Source: Anaerolineae bacterium (GTDB lineage Bacteria > Chloroflexota > Anaerolineae > Aggregatilineales > Phototrophicaceae). Taken from it: a stretch of 64,000 nucleotides of DNA. Location: positions 1 through 64,000 of the forward strand of contig JAJDXR010000070.1 of assembly GCA_022823165.1 (NCBI GenBank). The letters run 5' to 3'. The position numbers and the translations under genes are program-made. Shown here piece by piece: positions 19,208 through 26,828 of this stretch (positions within the stretch are counted from its first letter, which is position 1; each line of letters starts with the position of its first letter). The notes under the pieces were generated by a model, which searched no databases, had not been told where the DNA came from, and saw only the letters and a program-made list of their open reading frames with translations.

Positions 19208-19222
19208 CGCCTAGCCGCCGCG

Positions 19223-20128
19223 CTACTTAAAGCGAAACTCCGCGACAGTATAGTCAGCGATGCGCTGCCAGAGCTGCTCTATTGCGCGGATGTCGTCCGC
19301 GTTCAAGCTGATCTTCTGCGGGTCGCGCGCGCAGGGCGAGTCGATCACGCCGCGCCGCCACAATACGTATTTGTGCAGCGATACGCCGTAGACCATGGCG
19401 TAATTCAGCAGCGGCAGCAAGTCAAAGTGGATGCGCTCTGCTGTTTCAATTTCTCCCTTAAGGTATAGTTCGTAAATCTTGACCTGAACGTCCAACATGC
19501 CGCCGGCGGGCATGTTGCCGCAAGCGCCCCGCTTCAGCTCGTCGGTCAGGTAAATGCCATTGGCGCCGCCAAAGACGCCCAGGCAATTGCCCGCATCGAG
19601 TTCAAGAATCTGATTGATATGCTGCAAAATCGGAATCGTTTCTTCTTTGATGTAGCTGATATTACTTTCCGCTGCCAGCAACTCAACCAGCTCGCGCGGT
19701 GACAGCGGTGTGCCGATGGGCGCGGGCGCATTCTGGATGATCAGCGGCCGCTCAAATTGCGCCAGCCGGCGATAGTATTCTCGCAGCGCTGGCTTGGAGG
19801 CCTTGCGCAGGTAAGGCGGCATAGCCATGAGCGCCGTCGCCTCCTGTTGGCTGGCCTGCTCGGCGAAATCCAGCGCCAGCCGCAAATTCAGCCCCTGCAC
19901 GCTCACGACAAACGGCACAGTCCCGGCGATCCGCGCTCCGGCAAACTCGACGACTTGCTTGCGTTCGCTGTCGCTGAGCGTGAAGAACTCGCTGGCGAGC
20001 GCCGGCGTGACCAAACCATGCGCGCCGCTGGCGAGGCTGTAGTCGATCTGCCGGGCGAAACTGCTCCAGTCAATGTCGCCGTCGTCAGTGAAGGGTGTCT
20101 GGAGAATCTGAAATATGCCAGCTAGCAC
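19223..20128 (-). CDS. dihydrodipicolinate synthase (DapA)/N-acetylneuraminate lyase family aldolase
   Basis: A 301-aa class I aldolase-fold protein. The Schiff-base lysine is Lys161 in SYIKEET, the same position as in E. coli DapA. The catalytic tyrosine position is occupied by Gln132 (IIQNAPAPIG in place of a YNvPgRT-type motif), so the lysine-biosynthetic reaction is unlikely. A 2-keto-3-deoxy-sugar acid aldolase or dehydratase role would fit the neighbouring enolase-superfamily enzyme (a sugar-acid dehydratase followed by an aldolase); this is inference. It is divergent from the MR/MLE gene across a 99-base promoter region. Confidence 0.82.
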   Translation of the reverse strand: MLAGIFQILQTPFTDDGDIDWSSFARQIDYSLASGAHGLVTPALASEFFTLSDSERKQVVEFAGARIAGTVPFVVSVQGLNLRLALDFAEQASQQEATALMAMPPYLRKASKPALREYYRRLAQFERPLIIQNAPAPIGTPLSPRELVELLAAESNISYIKEETIPILQHINQILELDAGNCLGVFGGANGIYLTDELKRGACGNMPAGGMLDVQVKIYELYLKGEIETAERIHFDLLPLLNYAMVYGVSLHKYVLWRRGVIDSPCARDPQKISLNADDIRAIEQLWQRIADYTVAEFRFK

Positions 20129-20155
20129 GGTTTGCGCTCCTGATTCGGGCTATCG

Positions 20156-20184
20156 TTGCGGATACACGGGCAATCTCCTACACT
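20156..20184 (+). promoter_or_regulatory. sigma70-type promoter for the MR/MLE-family gene
   Basis: TTGCGG (20156-20161), a 17-base spacer, then TACACT (20179-20184), 44 bases upstream of the GTG start. Spacing is ideal while the hexamers are moderate. The same interval must also drive the divergent DapA-like gene, for which TATAGT can be read on the minus strand. Confidence 0.45.
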
Positions 20185-20227
20185 ATACCCGTCCTCCAGT
20201 ATCGAATCTACCGACAGGAAGAAACAA

Positions 20228-21382
20228 GTGAAAATCACTCGTGTCGAAGCCATCCCCGCGCGCATCAAGCGGGAAGAAGCCTATCTGGGCGGCTTGCCGG
20301 AGGGCGCCGGTCGCGGAGACTACTTCTTGCGCCCGCCTTATCGCGCGCTGTACTCGGCTTATTTTGAGACGGTTTTTGTCAAAATCAGTATGGCTGACGG
20401 CGACATCGGCTGGGGGGAGGCTTTGGCGCCCGTCGCGCCGGAAGTCGTGCAGCAGATCATCGAGCAGTTGCTGGCGCCCGCATTGATAGGCCGCAGCCCG
20501 CTGGACGTCAACGTGCTGTGGAATGTCATGTACGACCTGATGCGCGAGCGCGGCTACTACGGCGGCTTCATGCTTGACGCCATCAGCGCCTGCGATGTCG
20601 CGCTCTGGGACCTCTGCGGCAAGATACTAGGCCAGCCAGCCCATCAGCTTCTGGGCGGCGCCTTTCGCGAGCGTATTCCCTGCTATGTCTCCGGGCTGCC
20701 GCGCCCGACGGCGGCCGAGCGGGTGGAGCTGGCGCAGAGCTACACCGAGCAGGGCTTCGGCGCTTTCAAGCTGGCGGCCGGGCATGGCATTCGCGCGGAT
20801 GCCGAGAGCGTCGGCGCTTTGCGTGACGCGCTGGGCGCGGAGACGACGCTCCTGCTCGACGCCCACTGGGTCTATGCCCTGGATGAAGCCGTGCAATTGG
20901 GAAATGCCCTGGCGGATCTGGGACTGGGATTCTTCGAAGCGCCGATTAATCCCGAAGATGTCGAGTCGCACGCGCAGTTGGCGGCTGCGGTCGCTGTGCC
21001 CATCGCCCACGGCGAGACTGAGCGCACGCGTTATCAATTCCGACCCTGGCTGATGCAAAAGGCAGCTGACATTTTGCAGCCCGATGTCGGCCGCGCGGGC
21101 ATATCCGAGGTTTTCAAAATCGCTGCGCTGGCTGAAACCTTTAACGTGAAGATGGCGCCGCATCTCAGCGTTGGCTTGGGCATCTGCATCGCCGCGACCA
21201 TTCAAGTGGCGGCGGCAATACCCAACCTGTACCTGTTGGAATATCAGCCGCCGGTATTCGAAATCGCCAACGCCTTGCTGGAGTCTCCGCTGATTTGCCA
21301 AGACGGCTGCTACGAAATACCGACCGGTCCCGGGCTGGGTGTGGCGCTGGATGAAGACCGCCTGCGCCAAATGCAAGCCTGA
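20228..21382 (+). CDS. mandelate racemase/muconate lactonizing enzyme family protein (enolase superfamily)
   Basis: A 384-aa enolase-superfamily enzyme, probably an acid-sugar dehydratase or racemase acting by abstraction of a proton alpha to a carboxylate. Mg ligands can be read as Asp in LLDAHW, Glu in FFEAP and Glu in HGETERTR. The His base is in APHLSVGLG with the partner Asp in LQPDVGRAG. The KxK motif appears only as FKLAAG, so the second lysine is missing. GTG 20228 is chosen because AGGAAG lies just upstream and the protein then begins MKITRVEAIPAR, as usual. It is convergent with the sulfatase/PhyH operon, 10 bases apart. Confidence 0.88.
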   Translation: MKITRVEAIPARIKREEAYLGGLPEGAGRGDYFLRPPYRALYSAYFETVFVKISMADGDIGWGEALAPVAPEVVQQIIEQLLAPALIGRSPLDVNVLWNVMYDLMRERGYYGGFMLDAISACDVALWDLCGKILGQPAHQLLGGAFRERIPCYVSGLPRPTAAERVELAQSYTEQGFGAFKLAAGHGIRADAESVGALRDALGAETTLLLDAHWVYALDEAVQLGNALADLGLGFFEAPINPEDVESHAQLAAAVAVPIAHGETERTRYQFRPWLMQKAADILQPDVGRAGISEVFKIAALAETFNVKMAPHLSVGLGICIAATIQVAAAIPNLYLLEYQPPVFEIANALLESPLICQDGCYEIPTGPGLGVALDEDRLRQMQA

Positions 21383-21392
21383 GCGTCGCCGT

Positions 21393-22205
21393 CTACTCGG
21401 GGACCAGCGGCGCCTGGGGGCGGACGATTTGCAAGCGCTCCGGCGTCAAGCGCGCGGCCAACTCATCGGAGACCCGGTAGCCGTGGCGGAAATTGCCCCA
21501 GGACGGTCCGTACCGGAAGACAATGATGCGGCGGTCGCCCGCCTTGACGCGTTCCGCCGACCCGTGACAGAGCGCGTCCACGAAGAGCAGCACGTCGCCG
21601 GCCTGCATTTGCACCTCGACCGCGCCTTCCACGTCGTCCACCGAAGCGACCTCGCCGCGCATGCGATGTTTGTCCGCATCCGGATGTGGAAAGTGGGCTT
21701 TGTGGCTGCCCGGCACCACCATAGTCGCGCCATCGCCGGGTCCGATGTCCGTCAGCGCCATCAAGATGTTGATCTGCCCGCAATGAAACTCGCCATTGTA
21801 AAAACGGAATTGTGTGCGCTTTGTGCCTTCGTGTCCGCCAGAATGCAAGCCGATGGCCTCGCCGGGACCGCGGATATTAGCGAAGCATTCGTCGATAAAC
21901 AGCGGCCCGTGATGGCTGTCGAAAGTGTTGGCGCCGCCGACAAAATACTTGACCTTGTCGATCCACGAGGGGTGATCAATCAGCCTTTCAAAGGCTTGCC
22001 CGCCTTCATAAATCTGCTGCAGATTCAGGCCGTCGTTATCGCCGTAATTATGCCCGTGAACGTAGCCCTTCCATTGTCCGGGCGCAATCGGCAGCAGCGC
22101 GTCGATGGCGGCGTTGATGTCGGCGACTTCGCCTGCAGACAACGCGCCTCTGAGCACGAGGAATCCGTTCAGATCAAAGAAGTAGCGCTCGCGATCAGTC
22201 ACCAT
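21393..22205 (-). CDS. phytanoyl-CoA dioxygenase (PhyH) family protein
   Basis: A 270-aa member of the Fe(II)/2-oxoglutarate oxygenase PhyH family, last gene of the nine-gene operon. The double-stranded beta-helix part contains GDGATMVVPGSHKAHFPHP near residue 155, a hallmark of the family, and the distal His in DALCHGSAER near 215. The proximal H-x-D pair is not obvious: the equivalent stretch reads IGLHSGGHEG, with Gly where Asp is expected, so iron binding may differ. The substrate is unknown; hydroxylation or oxidative removal of a group from an imported compound is inferred from context. Confidence 0.82.
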   Translation of the reverse strand: MVTDRERYFFDLNGFLVLRGALSAGEVADINAAIDALLPIAPGQWKGYVHGHNYGDNDGLNLQQIYEGGQAFERLIDHPSWIDKVKYFVGGANTFDSHHGPLFIDECFANIRGPGEAIGLHSGGHEGTKRTQFRFYNGEFHCGQINILMALTDIGPGDGATMVVPGSHKAHFPHPDADKHRMRGEVASVDDVEGAVEVQMQAGDVLLFVDALCHGSAERVKAGDRRIIVFRYGPSWGNFRHGYRVSDELAARLTPERLQIVRPQAPLVPE

Positions 22206-22225
22206 TGCTCGTCTCCCGCCTCAAG

Positions 22226-24514
22226 CTATTTGTAGCAGTGCATGGCGAATACGGCTGCGGGCGCGTCGCCGTGGCTCTTGAGGACTTCCAGCTGCAGCTG
22301 ATCGGTCTCTACCGGCTGCTTGAATTCAATCGTATTCACCGTCTGGTGGTTGTCCCTGATTTCCTTCAAGATCTTGCCCTCGCCATCCTTGATGCGATAA
22401 TGCTTTACGGCGAAAGGCATAACCGCCTCGGGGTGCCCGCGCAGCGTTGTTTCCATCGCGTGGTCGAAGTCGGTATCAAACATGAGCGTCACTCTGCTGA
22501 TGCTCTGCGCAACGACCCACTTGATGTCCAGCCGCGGCGCCTCGTCCTGCGGGTCCGCCACCCAGGCATTGGCCTGTGAAGTGGGGCGGGCGATGCCGTT
22601 GCAGATATTCTGCGGGTCGAAGCCGTTGATCGGCGGCATGAAAGTCATGGCCAGGTTATGGCCTTCGGGCCGGCGCGGCGGCGTCCAGAATTCGAAGCTT
22701 TCGACGCCTATATCCTGCGGCGGAGATTGCGTCCGCCAGTATTGCAGGGCCAGTAATCCGGTAACGCGCGTCTGGCTGAGATGCAGCCTGACAGCCGGAT
22801 TCTCCATAATGCAGACGAAGACGTAGCGCCCGTCGTCTATCAACTGGTCAAAGTCGAGGTCGACGATTTGATCGTCGCCCGCCGGCAGGTCAAAGCGCAG
22901 CGACTTCAAGATGACATCGGGACTGTGGTTGTCAACCTTGCTGCTCATGCGCAGCTCCAGAGTGAGTTCGGTCGCTTCCGCGGCGTCCACCGTGATCGTC
23001 ATGCGCGGCGCGCGACCGCGCTGCAAGGGCAGCATCTGCGCGTAGGGACGCTCCAGCGTATGCAGCGGGCCATCATCCGGCAGGCTCTCCAGGCACAGTT
23101 TGCTCGACGCACTTACCCTGGCTTGCCTGACCAGGTTGGCCTCGTCATCCAGCGTGAATTGCGGAATATAAGCGCCGACCCGCTGCAAATCACGCTGAAG
23201 CAGCCCTATTTGATCGGGCTGGGCGATATCGCGCGGCAGCAGATCGCGCTGTACGCAGTGCGCCGCCGCCATGCCCACCGACTGCGCCGCGGACGCCAAT
23301 GTCAGCATCACACGGGTCGAACCGAAAGCCACATGCGAGGCGCTCATGATGCGCCCTGTGATGAAGAGATTGCGGATATTCTGGCTGTACTGTGTGCGAT
23401 AGGGCACTTGGTACACACCCTTGGCATGCCACTGGTCGCAGCCGGGCAACTCGCTGAAAACGCCGTCGGCCGGATGCAAGTCAATCGACCAGCCGCCAAA
23501 GGAGATGGCGTCATAGTGCTGGCGCTGCTCGATGATATCTTGCTGGGTCATCATATAGTCGCCTTCGAAGCGCCGGCTCTCGCGCTTGCCCGGAATATGA
23601 CCCACCCACTCAAGCGTCAGCGTTTCGGCATCGGGGAACTTGCCCGAATTCTTGATGTAGTTCCAGACGCCGTAGACGACCTTCCACAACTGCCACTTGA
23701 TCGTCTCCGTTTCGTGCACTGTGTCCAGGCGTCCGCCATATTCGATCCACCACAAGCGGCAGCCGTCGATGGCCGAGTTGAAGCTGCGGAAGCGCGGGAT
23801 CTCCGTGATATCGTCCAACGCATAACTCGGCGGCACAAACTCGACCGGCTCGCCAATATCCTTGCTGTAGAAATAAATGGAATGGCCCAGCAGGTAGCCA
23901 TATTCTTCGCTGGGCGCGAATTTCTCGCCGAATTCATCGCGCGATTCCGCGCCCATGCGGAAGGCGGCGCCGGCTTGAAAGGCGACGATGCCATCGCCGG
24001 AAGCGTCGCAGAATAGCGGCGCGAAAAGTTCATACTGCGTGGAATTCTGGCTGCAGAAAGCCGTGACAGATTCGATTGTTTCGCCGTCGGACTTGCTCAC
24101 GCTGAGGGCGGCGGTATTAAGCAGCAGCCTGATATTGTCCTCGTCAACCACCTTTTCCAGCAGGATTGTATCGAAGATAATGGCGTTGCCTTCTTTGTTG
24201 CGATACATATTCTCGACCAGGATCTCGTCGATGACGCCACCCTCGCGCGCCCAGCGGTTGTTGTTGTTCATGTGCGACGTAGCGCCCAGCGCCCAGAGGC
24301 GGACCTCGCTGCTGGCGTTGCCGCCCAGCACCGGGCGGTCTTGAACCAGCGCGACTTTGATGCCGGCGCGCGCCGCTGTGATGGCCGCGCAGGTACCCGC
24401 CAGTCCGCCGCCGACGATGACCAAGTCGCTGTCGATGCGCACCGTCTTGGGCGGGCGCGCCTCAGCGGAAAACGGTTCGCTAAGCATTCTTGGGATTTGA
24501 TTGTCTTGCTTCAT
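22226..24514 (-). CDS. FAD-dependent oxidoreductase with C-terminal beta-sandwich domain
   Basis: A 762-aa flavoprotein. The dinucleotide-binding motif VIVGGGLAGTCAAITAARAG lies at about residues 31-50, followed by the FAD_oxidored-type stretch VLGGNASSEVRLW, and CDASGDG near 170 contacts the cofactor. The catalytic part extends to about residue 430. The last 300 residues look like one or two beta-sandwich domains, the terminal one discoidin-like. No signal peptide is present. The start overlaps the stop of the upstream sulfatase (ATGA). Such enzymes are common beside sulfatases in planctomycete-type genomes, but the substrate is unknown; a sugar or polyol is a reasonable guess. Confidence 0.82.
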   Translation of the reverse strand: MKQDNQIPRMLSEPFSAEARPPKTVRIDSDLVIVGGGLAGTCAAITAARAGIKVALVQDRPVLGGNASSEVRLWALGATSHMNNNNRWAREGGVIDEILVENMYRNKEGNAIIFDTILLEKVVDEDNIRLLLNTAALSVSKSDGETIESVTAFCSQNSTQYELFAPLFCDASGDGIVAFQAGAAFRMGAESRDEFGEKFAPSEEYGYLLGHSIYFYSKDIGEPVEFVPPSYALDDITEIPRFRSFNSAIDGCRLWWIEYGGRLDTVHETETIKWQLWKVVYGVWNYIKNSGKFPDAETLTLEWVGHIPGKRESRRFEGDYMMTQQDIIEQRQHYDAISFGGWSIDLHPADGVFSELPGCDQWHAKGVYQVPYRTQYSQNIRNLFITGRIMSASHVAFGSTRVMLTLASAAQSVGMAAAHCVQRDLLPRDIAQPDQIGLLQRDLQRVGAYIPQFTLDDEANLVRQARVSASSKLCLESLPDDGPLHTLERPYAQMLPLQRGRAPRMTITVDAAEATELTLELRMSSKVDNHSPDVILKSLRFDLPAGDDQIVDLDFDQLIDDGRYVFVCIMENPAVRLHLSQTRVTGLLALQYWRTQSPPQDIGVESFEFWTPPRRPEGHNLAMTFMPPINGFDPQNICNGIARPTSQANAWVADPQDEAPRLDIKWVVAQSISRVTLMFDTDFDHAMETTLRGHPEAVMPFAVKHYRIKDGEGKILKEIRDNHQTVNTIEFKQPVETDQLQLEVLKSHGDAPAAVFAMHCYK

Positions 24515-25938
24515 GCAGATTCCTTTTTAATTATGGTCACTAACCAGTTTGACAGTTGCGATTGCAGTTCGCCGCGGATAGCCTGATATTGTGGATTATC
24601 CCATAAATTTGTCAACTCCTGCGGATCACTTTGCAGGTCATATAGCTCGCCGGCGCCGTTCTTCTCGTCAACCAATTTCCAGCGCTGGTCCCGCAGCATG
24701 CGAATGCGCCCCGCCAGCGCAACCGGATTGCCTTCCCAGGACAGGCGCTTATTGTTTGGATTCGTGAACATCGTGCTGGCCAGCCCCTCGGCAATCAAGC
24801 GTTCTTCATCGTAGGGCGCGCCCGGCAGGCCGTACTCGCTGACAGCAAAGGGCCGTATCGCGCCGCCAGTGCCGCCATCACGCAGGCTGGGCAGCAGGTT
24901 TAGGCCTTGGGCTTGCGGCGGGCAGGCAAGGCCGGCCGCCGCCGCGAAAGTTGGCAGCAGGTCGATATGCGAGGCGAAGCGATCATCGCGCCGATTGGCG
25001 TCGATCTGCCCGGTCCAGCGTACGATGAAAGGTACGCGCGTCAGCACATCGTAAAGCGCCGGGCTCTTGGCGATCAGCCCGTGATCGCCCTGATAATCGC
25101 CGTGATCGCTGGTGAATACGAGCAGCGTGTTTTCGCTTAAGCCGCGATCATCCAGAAAGTCTAGAATCTTGCCGACTTCGCCGTCAATCATAGTCGCCAT
25201 GCCGTAATATACACGCCGCATCAGCTCGACCTGTTCTTGCGTGAACGGGCAGACCGCGTCATTGTTGCGCTGGTGAAATTGCTGCCGGAAGGGTTTGCCG
25301 GCGGCTGCCAGGCCATTCTTTTCGATTGTCGGCGGCGGCAGGTCGTCATACATCGAGAAGTAGGGCTCCGGCGCTTCGTAGGGCGTATGCGGATATAGAT
25401 AGGACAGCCACAGAAAGAAGGGCTGGTCGCCATCGCCGTGCCGCTCCATAAAGCGCAGCGCCGACGCGGTCTTGGCATGCTCTGCCGTGATAGACGTGGG
25501 GACAGGCTCTTCAGCCAGGCGCGGATAATGCTGCTCGCGATAGCGCGCCCAGTCTTGGTAGCGCCTCCACTCCGGATGATCGGGCAGGGCAGGCGTCTCG
25601 TCCCATTCGTCCAGGTCGAGCGGCGTCAAAAACGAATGATTCTTTCCGCTCAAGCCGGTGATATAACCGGCCTTTCGCAGCATCGTGGGAATATCGGACG
25701 GCGGCCGCAGCCCGGGCTGATGATTGGAATAGCAGCGATTCCGGCTCGACCACTGCCCGCTGTGCAAGCACCAGCGGTTCACCAGACACACAGGAGGCGG
25801 TGTGGTTGCCTGCGTGAAGGCCACCCCTTCCTCGACCAGGCGGTCCAGATTCGGTGTATGAATATGCTCATTGCCCAGCGCGCGAATGGTGTCGAAACGC
25901 TGCTGGTCGGTGTAGATCAGGAGGATGTTGGGCTTCAC
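24511..25938 (-). CDS. sulfatase-family protein with non-canonical CLVNR site
   Basis: A 475-aa alkaline-phosphatase-superfamily protein close to sulfatases: LLIYTDQQRFD at residues 6-16, GKNHSF near 95, SDHGDYQGDHG near 278. The expected C-x-P/A-x-R site reads Cys51-Leu-Val-Asn-Arg, keeping Cys and Arg but lacking the Pro/Ala and Ser. Formylglycine formation is therefore doubtful, and the enzyme could be an unusual sulfatase or another hydrolase. No signal peptide is seen. It lies 3 bases after a PhyH gene and overlaps the FAD gene by 4 bases. Confidence 0.85.
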   Translation of the reverse strand: MKPNILLIYTDQQRFDTIRALGNEHIHTPNLDRLVEEGVAFTQATTPPPVCLVNRWCLHSGQWSSRNRCYSNHQPGLRPPSDIPTMLRKAGYITGLSGKNHSFLTPLDLDEWDETPALPDHPEWRRYQDWARYREQHYPRLAEEPVPTSITAEHAKTASALRFMERHGDGDQPFFLWLSYLYPHTPYEAPEPYFSMYDDLPPPTIEKNGLAAAGKPFRQQFHQRNNDAVCPFTQEQVELMRRVYYGMATMIDGEVGKILDFLDDRGLSENTLLVFTSDHGDYQGDHGLIAKSPALYDVLTRVPFIVRWTGQIDANRRDDRFASHIDLLPTFAAAAGLACPPQAQGLNLLPSLRDGGTGGAIRPFAVSEYGLPGAPYDEERLIAEGLASTMFTNPNNKRLSWEGNPVALAGRIRMLRDQRWKLVDEKNGAGELYDLQSDPQELTNLWDNPQYQAIRGELQSQLSNWLVTIIKKESA

Positions 25939-25941
25939 GGC

Positions 25942-26793
25942 TTACAGGCCATGCCGGTCCGGCTCCACGCCATGCTCGGCGCACCAGTCGTTCAGCGGGT
26001 TCGCGCCGCCTTGCGGCTGAAACTCGAGCGTGTCGTCCACCTCTTCACCGACCAGATACTTCTCGATATCGCTCAGCTTTTCGACGAAGGACGAATCCTG
26101 CTTAACGTAGTCCATCGGCTTCAGCCAGCGATAGCAATAGCCGATCATCACCGCTTTGCGCGTCAGCTCGCTGAAATTCGGCGCGCCGGCGTGCCAGGTG
26201 CGGTACTCGAAGATGACGCAATCGCCCGGATTCAGCAGCGGCTCAATGGCGTTGGCCGGGTCAGTGGCGCCCTCCGGTATGTCAATGCGCTCCGTCAGTT
26301 GATTGCTGCCTGGCGCCAGCATGGTCACGCCCGAGTTCGGTTCGCTCAAGTCCGTCAAGTAATAGGCGCACTTCAAGCCCAGGCGCGGATAATTTCCTTG
26401 TCCCAAGTCCAGTTGCGCGCGGCCGCCGTCGCGATGCCAACCGGGCCGCCTGACGCTGTCCGGCGTGCCGGGCGGGTCCGGGTGACGATGAATCAGGTGG
26501 CTGGTTGAAAGCTGCAAGTTCGAACCCAGCAGTTGTATCACCAGCGGCAGCGTGACAGCGTTTGTCAGCAGTTGGATGTAGGCGTCGTCCATCGAGATGC
26601 AGTTGCGATAACCGTCGTAATAAGCGCTGGTCGCATAGCGATTCAGCCGCGCGTCGCCGGCCAGCAAGCGGTCTCCCGCTTCGATAAGCTGGCTGATCGA
26701 AGCGTCCTCCAGCGTATTCCGCACAATGAGATACCCTTCATCGTGAAACTGCCGCCGCTGTGCGTCGGTAAGTTTGGTAAATCCATTTAGCAT
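25942..26793 (-). CDS. phytanoyl-CoA dioxygenase (PhyH) family protein, intact iron site
   Basis: A 283-aa Fe(II)/2-oxoglutarate oxygenase. It has a standard facial triad: H-x-D in GWHRDGGRAQ near residue 122, and the distal His in YRTWHAGAP near 199. A downstream Arg in the SELTRKAVMIGY stretch may bind 2-oxoglutarate. The N-terminus (LTDAQRRQFHDEGYLIVRN) is typical of PhyH. It sits in the operon between the 461-aa unknown and the CLVNR sulfatase. Hydroxylation of an imported, possibly sulfated, metabolite is inferred. Confidence 0.88.
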   Translation of the reverse strand: MLNGFTKLTDAQRRQFHDEGYLIVRNTLEDASISQLIEAGDRLLAGDARLNRYATSAYYDGYRNCISMDDAYIQLLTNAVTLPLVIQLLGSNLQLSTSHLIHRHPDPPGTPDSVRRPGWHRDGGRAQLDLGQGNYPRLGLKCAYYLTDLSEPNSGVTMLAPGSNQLTERIDIPEGATDPANAIEPLLNPGDCVIFEYRTWHAGAPNFSELTRKAVMIGYCYRWLKPMDYVKQDSSFVEKLSDIEKYLVGEEVDDTLEFQPQGGANPLNDWCAEHGVEPDRHGL

Positions 26794-26828
26794 GAGTTGC
26801 CGTCCTGTTCTTAAGCTCTACATTCAAA

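Noticed and set aside
22781..24016. A 411-aa plus-strand open frame opposite the FAD oxidoreductase gene
   Set aside because: It lies fully antisense to a gene with clear family motifs, has no family resemblance and is explained by high GC suppressing stops. The same holds for long antisense frames at 7942-9168, 15052-15912, 16471-17241 and 25438-26508.
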